Source: Frateuria soli
GTDB taxonomy: Bacteria; Pseudomonadota; Gammaproteobacteria; Xanthomonadales; Rhodanobacteraceae
Assembly (NCBI RefSeq): GCF_021117385.1
Contig: NZ_CP088252.1
Coordinates: forward strand, 1,054,001-1,118,000
DNA length: 64,000 bases
Reading direction: 5' to 3'
Shown here: in pieces, positions 46,290-55,906 of the stretch
How the letters are laid out: the number at the start of each line of letters is the position of its first letter
Position numbering within the stretch: the stretch's first letter is position 1
The notes under the pieces: model-generated
Databases searched by the model: none
Seen by the model: the letters and a program-made list of their open reading frames with translations, nothing else
Told to the model about the DNA's origin: nothing
Program-made: the position numbers and the translations under genes

Positions 46290-46588
46290 GCGCCGTCCAC
46301 GGCGTGCCGAACGAGGCATCTACCCGGCAGCCCAGGCACCCCGCCGGGCTCGTGCCCGGCCGGCGCGCCAGCCAGGTCATTCCCGGCTTTCCGGACAGCG
46401 TGGTGCAGCGCCACGGCTGGTGGTCGACCGCGGCCAGTCGTCCTCGTTCGAAGTCCAGGTGCCTGCGCTGGAGGGTCGCGTGTACGAGGCGCGCGCCCGC
46501 CCCCCTGGGCGGCGACCGGTTCGTGATGCTGTTCCTGGACATCACCGGGCGCAAGCGTGTCGAGCATGACTTCAGGCCCATGAACTAG
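46290..46588 (+). pseudogene. Remnant of a PAS-domain sensor
   Basis: Fragments in two frames read IPGFPDSVVQRHGWW, then SSSFEVQVPALEGRVYEARARP in the other frame, then back to GGDRFVMLFLDITGRKRVEHD. In order these match the second half of a PAS domain (the FEVxVPAL...DITxRKRVE end) as found before histidine kinase domains. Two frame shifts and the TAG at 46586 leave no intact product. It fills the gap between the receiver and padR genes. Confidence 0.55.
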
Positions 46589-46642
46589 TGCGAACTTCAC
46601 ACTAACCTTCACAGCAACCCAGGTGGCAGTGCAGGCGAGCGT

Positions 46643-47005
46643 GTGGACGAACGGGTCAGCCAACTGAAGAAGTTCCAGAAGGAGCTCTCCGCCGGCACCG
46701 TTTCGCTGGTGCTGCTGGCGGTGCTGGGGCAGTCGCGGCAGCCGCTCTACGGCTACCAGATCGCCAAGCGGCTGGAGGAGCTGGGCGAGGGCGTACTGGC
46801 CGGCAAGCAGAGCGCGCTCTATCCGGTACTGCGCAACCTGGAGGCGGCCGGGCTGCTGGCCAGCGAGGTCGAGCCTTCGGTGAGCGGGCCGCCGCGCCGC
46901 TATTACCGCATTACCCCACCGGGGCGGGAGGTGCTGCGCGAATGGGTCGCGGCCTGGAACGCCACGCGTGAGTCCGTCGACAAAGTCCTTCAAGGAGAGG
47001 TGTGA
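46643..47005 (+). CDS. PadR-family transcriptional regulator
   Basis: The 120-aa winged-helix protein starts at GTG. LLAVLGQSRQPLYGYQIAKRLEEL, the wing region SALYPVLRNLEAAGLLASEVEP, and RRYYRITPPGREVL are the PadR signature. A short C-terminal helix gives the small-dimer (PadR-s2) type. It ends inside the ribosome-site area of the next gene (TGA/ATG overlap). PadR plus a HAAS-domain membrane protein is a widespread pair in which the regulator controls the membrane protein. Confidence 0.9.
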   Translation: MDERVSQLKKFQKELSAGTVSLVLLAVLGQSRQPLYGYQIAKRLEELGEGVLAGKQSALYPVLRNLEAAGLLASEVEPSVSGPPRRYYRITPPGREVLREWVAAWNATRESVDKVLQGEV

Positions 47006-47919
47006 TGAACGCACCGCGCACGATCAACGAATACCTCGACCAGCTGCGCGCCGCGCTGCGCGGCGCCGATCCGGCGCTGGTGCAGGACGCGCTGTACGAC
47101 GCGGAGGAGCACCTGCGTGCCGAACTCGCCGAACAGCCTTCGCGCGGCGAGGCGGACATGCTGGCCCACGTCGTCGGGAGCTACGGTGCACCCGACGAAG
47201 TGGCCGAGCTCTACCGCGACCAGGAGATCAGGATCCAGCGCGCGCTGCGTCCGCCGTCGCCGCCGAAGCGCCGCTCGCTGGCCGGCCGCTTCTTCGGCGT
47301 GGCGGCCGACCCGCGCACCTACGGCGCGCTGTTCTACATGGTGCTGGCGCTGGCCACGGGCATCTTCTACTTCACCTGGGCGGTCACCGGCGTGTCGCTG
47401 TCGGCGGGCCTGTCGATACTGATCGTCGGCCTGCCGTTCATCGTGCTGTTCTTCGGTTCCGTGCGCGTGCTTTCGCTGGTCGAGGGGCGCATTGTGGAGG
47501 CCATGCTGGGCGCCCGCATGCCGCGGCGCCCGCCCTACCCGACGCGCGACCTGACCCTGATGAAGCGCATCGGCTCCATGTTCACCGACGCGCGTACCTG
47601 GACCACGCTGCTTTACATGTTGCTGATGCTCCCGCTCGGCATCGTCTATTTCACGATCGCGGTGACGCTGGTGTCGGTGTCGGTTGCCTTCATCGGTGCG
47701 CCGGTGGCGTGGATGGTGAACGGGGGCGACCTGTCGCGACTGTTCGTCGATCACCGGGTGATCGTGCATTGGGGCTTCGGCGAACACGTGCCGGGCTGGG
47801 GCGAGGTGATCGGCCTGTGCGTACTGGGGGTGCTGCTGCTGTTCGCCACGCTGCACCTTGCGCGCGGCCTGGGTCGCATGCACGGGCAGGTCGCGCGGCA
47901 TCTGCTGGTACGCGGCTGA
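47005..47919 (+). CDS. HAAS/sensor-domain membrane protein, PadR partner
   Basis: The product is 304 aa from the ATG at 47005 (AAGGAGAGG 6 bases before). The cytoplasmic N-terminus (about 1-75, YLDQLRAALRGADPALVQDA, LYDAEEHLRAEL) is a HAAS domain. It is followed by two similar membrane units, each beginning D-x-RT-(Y/W) and containing (G)IxYFTxAVTxVS (about 100-170 and 195-250), the putative sensor domain layout. A last helix lies near 270-285. The function of the family is not established; signal-dependent interaction with PadR is inferred from the pairing. Confidence 0.82.
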   Translation: MNAPRTINEYLDQLRAALRGADPALVQDALYDAEEHLRAELAEQPSRGEADMLAHVVGSYGAPDEVAELYRDQEIRIQRALRPPSPPKRRSLAGRFFGVAADPRTYGALFYMVLALATGIFYFTWAVTGVSLSAGLSILIVGLPFIVLFFGSVRVLSLVEGRIVEAMLGARMPRRPPYPTRDLTLMKRIGSMFTDARTWTTLLYMLLMLPLGIVYFTIAVTLVSVSVAFIGAPVAWMVNGGDLSRLFVDHRVIVHWGFGEHVPGWGEVIGLCVLGVLLLFATLHLARGLGRMHGQVARHLLVRG

Positions 47920-47940
47920 GCGGCGGGGCGGTTGCAAGGG

Positions 47941-48006
47941 CATCGCCCACCCGGTGGTCTCCTGCAGCAGACGGCCCGTGGCAGGAGCTCGCCTGCGGGC
48001 GACGCC
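47941..48006. repeat. Degenerate REP-type repeat pair
   Basis: GCATCGCCCACCCGGTGG(T)CTCCTGC is faced by GGCAGGAGCTCGCCTGCGGGCGACGC, a diverged version of the 27.8-kb element. Confidence 0.6.
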
Positions 48007-48025
48007 CCGGTGCTGGCCACCGCGC

Positions 48026-48319
48026 CTAGAAATCCTCGCCGTCGACGATCTCCAGGCCCGCGTCCAGCCGTCGCGCCTCGGCCTCGGCGACCGCACGCAC
48101 CGCATCGGCGCGCATGTCGTCGGGGGCATCGACCTCGACCATGAACACCCGGCCTTCGCTGTCGTCGACCAGGTTGGCCGAACTGGAATCGTCGCGCACG
48201 CCCAGCATGAAATCCTCGATCTCCTCGACGTGCTCGATGCCGTCGATACCGTGCAGCACGGTGATGATCGAATCGGCGGCGTCGCGGTTGCCGATGAGGC
48301 GCATGCGGATCATGGACAT
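48026..48319 (-). CDS. Small acidic protein of unknown function
   Basis: The 97-aa protein begins MSMIRMRLIGNRDAADSIIT and alternates beta and helix elements (VLHGIDGIEHVEEIEDFML, RVFMVEVDAPDDMRADAVRA, VAEAEARRLDAGLEIVDGEDF), suggesting a small ferredoxin-like or ACT-like alpha/beta fold. It is strongly acidic. GGAG lies 8 bases before the ATG at 48319. It is the only minus-strand gene in this stretch and diverges from the methyltransferase gene. No family is recognised. Confidence 0.7.
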   Translation of the reverse strand: MSMIRMRLIGNRDAADSIITVLHGIDGIEHVEEIEDFMLGVRDDSSSANLVDDSEGRVFMVEVDAPDDMRADAVRAVAEAEARRLDAGLEIVDGEDF

Positions 48320-48424
48320 GAACGGGCTCCAGGCGGGCTGTTGCAAAAATGCTGGAGCGCCGCATGTATGCGTCGGGTGATTGCCAGGCCGTACCATGGG
48401 TCTTTCGCTCTGCGCCCCCCGCCC

Positions 48425-49033
48425 ATGGCCAAGACCTACGATCGCACCTATTTCGACAAGTGGTACCGTGACCCGCGCCACGCGGTCGCCTCGGCTGCCG
48501 AGCTCAGGCGCAAGGTGGCGCTGGCGGTTGCGCAGGCCGAGTACTACCTGGGCCGGCCGCTGCGCAACGTGCTCGATGTGGGCTGCGGCGAGGCACCCTG
48601 GCGTTCGCCGCTGCGCGCCCTGCGGCCCGGCGTGGCCTACCGCGGACTGGACGCGAGCCCCTACGTGGTGGAGCGCTACGGGCGCAGCCGCAACATCGGG
48701 CTGGCACGCTTCGGCCAGCTCGAGCACCTGCGTTTCGACAGCCGCTTCGACCTCATCGTTTGCACCGACGTGCTGCACTACCTCCGCCCGGCAGAAATCC
48801 GCGCGGGCCTGGCGGGCATTGGCGAGATGCTCGAAGGCGTGGCATTCCTGGAGGTCTTCACCAGCCGCGACGACGTGGTCGGCGACCGCGAGGGATTTTT
48901 CTCGCGGCCGCCGGCTTGGTACCTTCGCGAGTTCGCCCGGACCGGCTTGTTGCCATGCGGCTCCCATTGCTATCTGGGACCGCGGCTGGAGCGGCACGTG
49001 GCAGCGCTGGAGCGTGCCCAGGCAGCGGTTTAG
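48425..49033 (+). CDS. Class I SAM-dependent methyltransferase
   Basis: The 202-aa protein has motif I VLDVGCGEAPWR, an acidic second-strand end (GLDASPYVVERYG) and motif IV FDLIVCTDVLHYL, typical of methyltransferase domain 11/25 proteins. The N-terminus (YDRTYFDKWYRDPRHAV) is shared by uncharacterised relatives. The substrate is unknown; small molecules are more likely than DNA. It lies just upstream of a hybrid kinase gene on the same strand. Confidence 0.82.
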   Translation: MAKTYDRTYFDKWYRDPRHAVASAAELRRKVALAVAQAEYYLGRPLRNVLDVGCGEAPWRSPLRALRPGVAYRGLDASPYVVERYGRSRNIGLARFGQLEHLRFDSRFDLIVCTDVLHYLRPAEIRAGLAGIGEMLEGVAFLEVFTSRDDVVGDREGFFSRPPAWYLREFARTGLLPCGSHCYLGPRLERHVAALERAQAAV

Positions 49034-49111
49034 GCGTTCACGACGCAGATGGAGACAGGCCGCATAATCGTCCCGCAGAACAACGCGGATCGTTCGTTCG
49101 AGAGGTACGCC

Positions 49112-51055
49112 ATGTCCATCGGTGGGGACAACTACGCCCGCATGGTGCAGTCGCTGGACGCGCTCGCCATGATTTTCCTCGATACCCAGGGGCGCATAGC
49201 CACCTGGAACGCCGGTGCCGAGCGCATTTTCGGTTACGCCGCCGGGGAGATCGTCGGCCAGCCGTTCCAGGCACTCCACACGCCGGAGGGTCGAGCCGCC
49301 GGCCTGCCGGAGCAGGCGCTGCGGGCGGCCAGCAAGGAGGGGCGCGACGAGGAAACCGGTTGGCGCCTGGGCAAGGATGAACAACGGGTGTGGGCGCGCA
49401 CCATCATCGAAGCCGTGCGCGGCGAGTCCGGCGAACTGACCGGTTATGTCTACCTGGTGCGCGACATCCCCTGGCCGCACCACTCCGACGACATGCTCGG
49501 CAGCAACGAGCAGCAGTTCAGTCTGCTGGTGCAGGGCGTGCGCGACTACGCCATCTACCTGCTCGACGCCGACGGCCGCGTCGCCAGCTGGAACGCCGGC
49601 GCGCAGCGCATCAAGGGCTACCGCGTGGACGAGGTGCTGGGCAAGCACTTCAGCCATTTCTACGCGGACGAGGACGTCAGCACCGGTCGGCCGGCGCGCA
49701 ACCTGGCGGTCGCTCGCACGCAGGGCGTGTACGAGGGCGAGGGCTGGCGCAAGCGCAAGGACGGCAGCCTGTTCTGGGCGCACGTGGTGATCGATCGCCT
49801 CACCGACGCGGAAGGCCGCGTCGTGGGTTTCGCCAAGATCACCCGCGACGTGACCGAGAAAAAGCGTGCCGAGGAAGAACTGGCGGTGGCCCGCGAGGCC
49901 CTGTTCCAGTCGCAGAAATCCGAATCCATCGGGCACCTCACCGGCGGCGTGGCGCACGACTTCAACAATCTGCTGATGGCCGTGATGGGCAACCTGGAAC
50001 TGCTGCGCAAATGGTTGCCGCCGGAGGCGCGCCCCCAGTTGCTGCTGGACAACGCGATGGCCGGTGCGCAGCGCGGCGCGGCGCTGACCCAGCGCATGCT
50101 CGCCTTCGCGCGGCGGCAGGAACTGCACCCGCGCCCGGTCGACGTGCCGCTGCTGGTGCATGGCATGGCCGAACTGATCCGTCGCTCGCTGGGTCCGGAG
50201 ATCCGCATCGGTACCAGTTTCCCGTTGCATCTGCCGCGGGTGCTGATCGACCCCAACCAGTTGGAGCTGGCGTTGCTCAACCTGGCCGTCAACGGGCGCG
50301 ATGCGATGCCGCATGGCGGCCGGCTTGAGATCGGCGCGCGCAACGAGCACGTGGGCGAGGGGCATTCGACGGCGCTGCCGCCAGGGGAATACGTGTGCCT
50401 TTGGGTCGCCGACGAAGGGCACGGCATGGACGCGGACACCCTCAAGCGCGCGACCGAGCCGTTCTTCACCACCAAGGGCGTGGGCAAGGGCACCGGCCTG
50501 GGCCTGTCGATGGCCTATGGCCTGGCCGAGCAGTCGGGCGGGCGCCTGCTGCTGCAGAGCCAGCCGGGCAGGGGCACCACGGTGGAGGTCTGGTTGCCGA
50601 TCGCCGCGGACATGGCCGAGCCGGCGGCGCCGGCAGCGGTCGAAGGCGTCGACAGGGATGCCCCCGTTCACACCGGCGAGCCGCTGGCGCTGCTGATGGT
50701 GGACGACGATGAGCTCGTCCTGTTGAGCACCATGGCGATGGCCGAGGACCTCGGCCACGTCGTCCACGCGGTGCGCTCGGCCGAGGAGGCGCTGGCCTAC
50801 GTCGACGCAGGCGGCGAGGTGGACGTGGTCATCACCGACCAGGCGATGCCCGGCATGACCGGCACCCGGCTGGCCAAACTCCTGCGCGAGCGCAAACCCG
50901 ATCTGCCGATCGTGCTCGCCTCCGGCTATGCGGAGCTTCCCGGCACGCCGATCAAGGATCTGGTGCGCCTGGGCAAGCCTTTCACGCGGCTCGAGCTGCA
51001 CCGCGCCATCGGCGATGCCGCCGGCCAGCTCGGCGTAACCGAACAGGCGGGTTGA
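49112..51055 (+). CDS. Cytoplasmic hybrid histidine kinase (PAS-PAS-HisKA-HATPase-REC)
   Basis: The product is 647 aa from the ATG at 49112 (AGAGGT 6 bases before); an ATG at 49049 would add 21 residues. Two PAS domains (about 10-125 and 135-255: IATWNAGAERIFGYAAGEIVG, VASWNAGAQRIKGYRVDEVLG) precede [11 protein letters not shown] (His282). The ATPase has NLAVNGRDAMPHGG, DEGHGMD and [15 protein letters not shown]-terminal receiver has phospho-acceptor Asp576 (VITDQAMPG). No membrane helix is seen, so it senses a cytoplasmic cue, probably redox or ligand through PAS. Confidence 0.9.
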   Translation: MSIGGDNYARMVQSLDALAMIFLDTQGRIATWNAGAERIFGYAAGEIVGQPFQALHTPEGRAAGLPEQALRAASKEGRDEETGWRLGKDEQRVWARTIIEAVRGESGELTGYVYLVRDIPWPHHSDDMLGSNEQQFSLLVQGVRDYAIYLLDADGRVASWNAGAQRIKGYRVDEVLGKHFSHFYADEDVSTGRPARNLAVARTQGVYEGEGWRKRKDGSLFWAHVVIDRLTDAEGRVVGFAKITRDVTEKKRAEEELAVAREALFQSQKSESIGHLTGGVAHDFNNLLMAVMGNLELLRKWLPPEARPQLLLDNAMAGAQRGAALTQRMLAFARRQELHPRPVDVPLLVHGMAELIRRSLGPEIRIGTSFPLHLPRVLIDPNQLELALLNLAVNGRDAMPHGGRLEIGARNEHVGEGHSTALPPGEYVCLWVADEGHGMDADTLKRATEPFFTTKGVGKGTGLGLSMAYGLAEQSGGRLLLQSQPGRGTTVEVWLPIAADMAEPAAPAAVEGVDRDAPVHTGEPLALLMVDDDELVLLSTMAMAEDLGHVVHAVRSAEEALAYVDAGGEVDVVITDQAMPGMTGTRLAKLLRERKPDLPIVLASGYAELPGTPIKDLVRLGKPFTRLELHRAIGDAAGQLGVTEQAG

Positions 51056-51129
51056 GCCTCGCGCGTCCGGGCACTCCGCGACCGCGCGGCAATCTCACGT
51101 TTCCCGTGCCCGGCCTGCGCTAGAGTGCC

Positions 51130-53949
51130 ATGGCTGACGCAGGTACGAGGTGGTTTGTCATGCAGCACCGCGCGGGTTCGTCATCCTCGCAGGCCCGCAC
51201 CGGGATGCCCTTGGGCAGCGAGGTACGCCTGGAACTGGCGACGCGCGCGGCCGGGCTGGGCATCTGGGACTGGAACGTACTCGACGGCACCTTCGACTAT
51301 TCCCCCCGCGCCCGCGAGATCTGCGGGCTGCCGCCAGGCGACGAGCCGTTGCGGCTCGAACAGGTCCAGGCCCGCACCCATCCGCACGATCTGCCACGCA
51401 CGCACGGATTGTTGCTGCGCGCGCTTGATCCGCAGATCCGCGAGAGCGCGTCCTACGAGTACCGCGTGGTGCACCCGGATGGCCAGGTGCGCTGGGTGGT
51501 CGCGTATGGCCAGGCCTTGTTTGCGCCGGTCGATGGCGAGGTGCGGGCGGTGCGCTACATCGGCACGCTGCAGGACGTCAGCCAGTGGCGGCAGTTGCGC
51601 GAGGCGCTGGAGACCAGCCAGGCGCGGCTGCAGCTGGCGATCGAGGCCGGGCGCATGGCGGTGTGGGAGGTGGACCTGCGCACCGAGACGATGGTCGGCT
51701 CGCCCGAACTCAATCGCCTGCTCGGCTTTCCCGAGGACGCCACGCCGACGATGGAGCAGATGCGTGCCGGTTATCCGGTCGGCGAGCGGGAGCGGCTGCA
51801 TGCCCGCATGGTCGAGGCGCTCGCGCGGGGCGAGCGGTTCGTCGAGTGCGAGCTCCGCTACGTCTGGCCCGGCGGCGAACAGCGTTGGTTGCTGCTGCGC
51901 GCGGACATTCGCGTGGAGGATGGCCAGCCGGCGCGGATGATGGGCGTGCTGATGGACATCACTGACCGCCGTCGCGCCGAGGACGCCCTGCGCGCCAGCG
52001 AAGCGCGACTGAAGCTGGCGCAGCGGGTCGGCCGCATCGGCGTCTGGGAGTGGGAGCTCCCGTCTGGCGACGCCCGCTGGTCGCGGGAAATGTACCTGCT
52101 GTTCGGGCTCGACCCGGACGCGGGCATCACGCCCGACGAGGCCTGGCGCGCCGGGGTATATCCGGAGGACCGCGTCGGCGTCGACAAGGCGGTCCGCCAG
52201 AGCACCGAAAGCGGCCAGCCGGTGGACATCGAGTTCCGCATCCGCGCAAACGGCGAAACCCGCTGGATCCTCTCCAAGGGAACGCCCGTCACCGACTCCG
52301 ATGGCCGGCGCCGGATGATCGGCGTCAACCAGGACGTGACCGGCGCACACCGCGAACGTATCGCGCTGGAAGATCGCAATCGCGCGCTGCAGGAAGCGGC
52401 GCTGCAGATCGGCCGCGAGCGCGAGCGGGTGTTCGAACTCAGTCGGGACCTGTTCGCGGTGGCCGGGTTCGACGGCTACTTCAAGGTCGTCAACCCGTCC
52501 TGGACGCGCATCCTCGGCTACGAGCCCGACGCGCTGCTCGCGCGGCCGTTCCTGGATTTCATCCATCCGCAGGACCGGGGTTCGGCCGACGCCGTGCTGG
52601 CCTGCCTGCGCCGTGGCCACGTGGCCCCGCCGTTCGAGAACCGCATGCAGTGCGAACATGGCGGCTGGCGCTGGATCGCCTGGACGGCGGTGGCCGAGCA
52701 CGACCGCATCTACGCCGTCGGTCGCGACGTGACCCAGGAAAAGCTTGCCGCGCAAGAACTGGAGGCGGCCAACCGGCAGCTGCGTGACCAGATCGAAAGT
52801 CGCGAGCGGGTCGAGGCCACGCTGCGCCAGATGCAGCGACTGGAGGCGGTCGGCCAGCTCACCTCCGGCGTGGCGCACGACTTCAACAACCTGCTCACCA
52901 TCGTGCTGGGCAACCTCGACCTGATCGAGATGTCGGTGGAGGAGCCGCGGGTCCGCCGCCGGCTGGAACTGATGCGCCAGGCGGCCCTCCGCGGCGCCAC
53001 GCTGACCTCGCAGCTGCTGGCCTTCTCCCGCCGGCAGCGGCTGGAGCCGAAGGCGATCGACCTCAACGGCACCGTGCATGGCATGGGCGAGTTGCTCAGG
53101 AGCACCATGGGCGGCAGCGTCGCCGTGGCCACGCGACTGCAGCAGGCGTTGTGGAGCGCGCTGGTCGACCCCACGCAGATCGAGCTGGTGATTCTGAACC
53201 TTGCGATCAACGCGCGCGATGCCATGCCGGTCGGTGGCAGCCTCACCATCGAGACGGCCAACGTCACGCTCGAGGCCGAGCCGCGGCAACCGGGCGAGCC
53301 GGCACCGGGCGACTACGTGGCCATCTCGGTGATCGACAGCGGCACCGGCATGGACGAGGACGTGCGCGCGCGCGCATTCGAGCCGTTCTTCACCACCAAG
53401 GGCGTGGGCAAGGGTTCCGGGCTGGGCCTGGCGCAGGTGCTCGGCTTCGCGCAGCAGTCCGGGGGCGGCGTACGCATCGAGAGCCGGCCCGGCGCCGGCA
53501 CCACCGTGCGGGTCTACCTGCCATGCGCGCAGGCAGGCGCGGCCGTGAAAGAGGAGGCCCCCGACGACCACGCCCATGCCGAGCCGCTGGCGCAGCGCCG
53601 CTTCGCGCTGCTGGTGGACGACGACAGCGCAGTCCGCGACGTCACCGCCATGCGGCTGCGCCGACTTGGCTTCGAAGTGCTGGAGGCCGGCTCCGGTGGC
53701 GCGGCGCTGGACCTGCTCGACCGCATGGAGCAGGTGGACCTGCTGATCGCGGACTTCGCCATGCCCGGCATGAACGGCGTGGAGGTCGCGCAGCAGGCCC
53801 GCGCGCGCCGGCCCGAACTGCCCGTGCTGTTCGTCACCGGCTATGCGGACCAGACCGCGCTGGCCGGCGTGGGCGAGGAGCGCGTGGTGCAGAAGCCGTT
53901 CCGGGACGACGAACTGGAGCGCAAGGTGCGCGCGGTCATCGGCGGCTAG
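51130..53949 (+). CDS. Cytoplasmic hybrid histidine kinase with four PAS domains
   Basis: The 939-aa protein has four successive PAS/PAC units (about 35-155, 165-285, 295-410, 430-545: LGIWDWNVLDG, MAVWEVDLRTE, IGVWEWELPSG, FDGYFKVVNPSWTRILGY). These are followed by His[12 protein letters not shown] (His583), ATPase motifs NLAINARDAMPVGG, DSGTGMD and GKGSGLGLAQVLG, and a receiver with Asp875 (IADFAMPG). No membrane helices were found. It is 74 bases downstream of a similar hybrid kinase, and the two share kinase-receiver layout, suggesting duplication with PAS gain. No dedicated output regulator is adjacent. Confidence 0.9.
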   Translation: MADAGTRWFVMQHRAGSSSSQARTGMPLGSEVRLELATRAAGLGIWDWNVLDGTFDYSPRAREICGLPPGDEPLRLEQVQARTHPHDLPRTHGLLLRALDPQIRESASYEYRVVHPDGQVRWVVAYGQALFAPVDGEVRAVRYIGTLQDVSQWRQLREALETSQARLQLAIEAGRMAVWEVDLRTETMVGSPELNRLLGFPEDATPTMEQMRAGYPVGERERLHARMVEALARGERFVECELRYVWPGGEQRWLLLRADIRVEDGQPARMMGVLMDITDRRRAEDALRASEARLKLAQRVGRIGVWEWELPSGDARWSREMYLLFGLDPDAGITPDEAWRAGVYPEDRVGVDKAVRQSTESGQPVDIEFRIRANGETRWILSKGTPVTDSDGRRRMIGVNQDVTGAHRERIALEDRNRALQEAALQIGRERERVFELSRDLFAVAGFDGYFKVVNPSWTRILGYEPDALLARPFLDFIHPQDRGSADAVLACLRRGHVAPPFENRMQCEHGGWRWIAWTAVAEHDRIYAVGRDVTQEKLAAQELEAANRQLRDQIESRERVEATLRQMQRLEAVGQLTSGVAHDFNNLLTIVLGNLDLIEMSVEEPRVRRRLELMRQAALRGATLTSQLLAFSRRQRLEPKAIDLNGTVHGMGELLRSTMGGSVAVATRLQQALWSALVDPTQIELVILNLAINARDAMPVGGSLTIETANVTLEAEPRQPGEPAPGDYVAISVIDSGTGMDEDVRARAFEPFFTTKGVGKGSGLGLAQVLGFAQQSGGGVRIESRPGAGTTVRVYLPCAQAGAAVKEEAPDDHAHAEPLAQRRFALLVDDDSAVRDVTAMRLRRLGFEVLEAGSGGAALDLLDRMEQVDLLIADFAMPGMNGVEVAQQARARRPELPVLFVTGYADQTALAGVGEERVVQKPFRDDELERKVRAVIGG

Positions 53950-53993
53950 CAGCGCACTTCGCCGCGTCGATCAAAAGCCCGCCTCGCCTTCGC

Positions 53994-54063
53994 GGGAACC
54001 CGCTTGCGGGCGATGCGCTTGCCAGGTCGCGCCGTGAAGAGCATCGCTTACAGGCGGACTGCT
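53994..54063. repeat. Degenerate REP-type repeat pair
   Basis: GGAACCCGCTTGCGGGCGATGC is faced by GAGCATCGCTTACAGGCGGACT. It is the same unit type as at 27.8 kb with several mismatches, and lies between the hybrid kinase and peptidase genes. Confidence 0.6.
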
Positions 54064-54136
54064 GCCGGAGCAAGGCGGGCCGGGTAGGAATCCGCCGCCC
54101 GCATGCCTACCATGCAAGGGGTGTCCCCTCGCATAG

Positions 54137-55813
54137 GTGCTCGCCTTGAACCGATCGCTCGCTTACGCCATTGCCGCGGCCCTGCTCGTGCCCGCGCTCG
54201 CCAGCCCCGCGCGGGCCACCGACCTGCCCACCTTCGACCCGCACCGCCTCTCCCGCGAAGTCCGGACGCTGTCCTCCGATGCCTTCGAGGGACGCGGCCC
54301 GGCCACGCCCGGCGAGGCCAGGACGGTCGACTACCTGGTCGGCCAGTTCAAGGCGGCGGGCCTTGCGCCCGGCGGCGCGATCGTCGACGGCAAGCGCACC
54401 TGGACGCAGCCGGTGCCGCTGGGCCGCTTCGAGATCGTCGGCACGCCCGCGTTCTCGCTGACCGAGGACGGCAAGAACGTCCCGCTGAGCCAGGGCGAGC
54501 AGATCGCCGTGCGCGCGGCGATGGACGGCAGCCGCAAGGTCGACATCAATAACGCGCCGCTGGTGTTCGTCGGCTACGGCGTGGACGCGCCGGAACGCCA
54601 CTGGGACGATTTCAAGGGCGTCGACCTCAAGGGCAAGATCGGCGTGGTGCTGGTCAACGATCCCGACTTCGAAAGCGGCAAGGGCGACTTCGGCGGCAAG
54701 GCGATGACCTACTACGGCCGCTGGACCTACAAGTACGAGGAAGCCGCGCGCCAGGGGGCCCTGGGCATGCTGGTGGTCCACGAGACCGCGCCGGCCTCCT
54801 ACGGCTGGGCGACGGTGAAGAACTCCAACACCAACGTGCAGTTCGACATCGTGCGCGACAAGCCGGCGGCCGAACACCCGACCCTGGAAGGCTGGATCCA
54901 GCACGACCTGGCGGTGCGGATGTTCCAGGCCGCGGGGCTGGACTTCGCCGCGCTGAAGAAGCAGGCGCAGACGCGCGAGTTCAGGCCGGTGACGCTCGAT
55001 GGCGTGACATTTTCGGCGCACTACGACGTCGATGCCAGCGTGATCACTTCGCAGAATGTCGTGGGTCGTGTCGAAGGCACCCGTCGTCCCGGCGAAACGG
55101 TCATCTACAGTGCGCACTGGGATCACCTTGGCGTGGGCGCGCCCGATGGGAAGGGCGACCGCATCTACAACGGCGCGGTCGACAACGCCACGGGCACCGC
55201 AGGGCTGATCGAGCTGGGTCGTGCCTTCGCGCACGCGCCCAGGCCGCAGCGTTCGGTGGTTTTCCTGGCCGTCACCGCCGAGGAAAAAGGCCTGCTCGGG
55301 TCCGAGTACTACGCCACCCACCCGCTGTACCCGGTGGGCAAGACCGTGGCCAACATCAACATCGATGCGCTCGATCCGCACGGCCCCGCGCGCAACTTCT
55401 CCATCTCCGGCAATGCGAAGCTCGGCCTGCTCGATCGGCTGGTGGCGCTGGCCGGAACCTACGACATGAGTTACGCGTCCGACCCGCATCCGGAAGCGGG
55501 CAGCTTCTTCCGCTCCGACCACTTCTCCTTCGCCAAGCAGGGCGTGCCGGCGATCTCGTACGAGTCGGGGAACGACCTGGTCGATGGCGGCAAGGCGGCG
55601 GGCGAGGCTGCGGGCAAGCTCTACAACCGCGAGCACTACCACCAGCCCTCGGACGAATGGCAGGCCGGCTGGAGTTTCACCGGCATGGCGCACGACCTGC
55701 GACTGCTCTACCAGCTCGGCTACCAGCTCGCCGATTCCGACGTGTGGCCGGAATGGTCGAAGGACTCCGAGTTCCGCGCGGTACGCGAGAAGACGGCGGA
55801 ACTGCGCAGGTAG
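54137..55813 (+). CDS. Exported M28-family zinc aminopeptidase with PA domain
   Basis: The product is 558 aa from GTG 54137; TTG 54146 is an alternative with AGGTG 6 bases upstream. The signal peptide ends ASPARA. A PA-type insert (about 110-260) precedes the catalytic M28 core with SAHWDHLGVG, DNATGTAGLIE, TAEEKGLLGSEYY, NIDALDP and a late EHYHQPSDEW. All five zinc-ligand or catalytic positions are visible. It should trim peptides in the periplasm or outside the cell. Confidence 0.9.
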   Translation: MLALNRSLAYAIAAALLVPALASPARATDLPTFDPHRLSREVRTLSSDAFEGRGPATPGEARTVDYLVGQFKAAGLAPGGAIVDGKRTWTQPVPLGRFEIVGTPAFSLTEDGKNVPLSQGEQIAVRAAMDGSRKVDINNAPLVFVGYGVDAPERHWDDFKGVDLKGKIGVVLVNDPDFESGKGDFGGKAMTYYGRWTYKYEEAARQGALGMLVVHETAPASYGWATVKNSNTNVQFDIVRDKPAAEHPTLEGWIQHDLAVRMFQAAGLDFAALKKQAQTREFRPVTLDGVTFSAHYDVDASVITSQNVVGRVEGTRRPGETVIYSAHWDHLGVGAPDGKGDRIYNGAVDNATGTAGLIELGRAFAHAPRPQRSVVFLAVTAEEKGLLGSEYYATHPLYPVGKTVANINIDALDPHGPARNFSISGNAKLGLLDRLVALAGTYDMSYASDPHPEAGSFFRSDHFSFAKQGVPAISYESGNDLVDGGKAAGEAAGKLYNREHYHQPSDEWQAGWSFTGMAHDLRLLYQLGYQLADSDVWPEWSKDSEFRAVREKTAELRR

Positions 55814-55883
55814 GACCGGATCAGGGGCGACTCCTTCCTTCGGGACATCTTCCCGTGGACGAACCCCGGGCGCCTTCACCAAG

Positions 55884-55906
55884 CCTTCCCCTGCTTACGG
55901 GGAAGG
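55884..55906. terminator. Hairpin at the end of convergent peptidase and alkB genes
   Basis: CCTTCCCC and GGGGAAGG form an 8-bp stem around a 7-base loop. It overlaps the alkB stop region and follows the peptidase gene by about 70 bases. Confidence 0.45.

Noticed and set aside
49112-53949. Very long minus-strand frames opposite the hybrid kinases
   Set aside because: His/Gln/Ala/Arg-rich shadow translation; the plus strand carries complete PAS, kinase and receiver domains.
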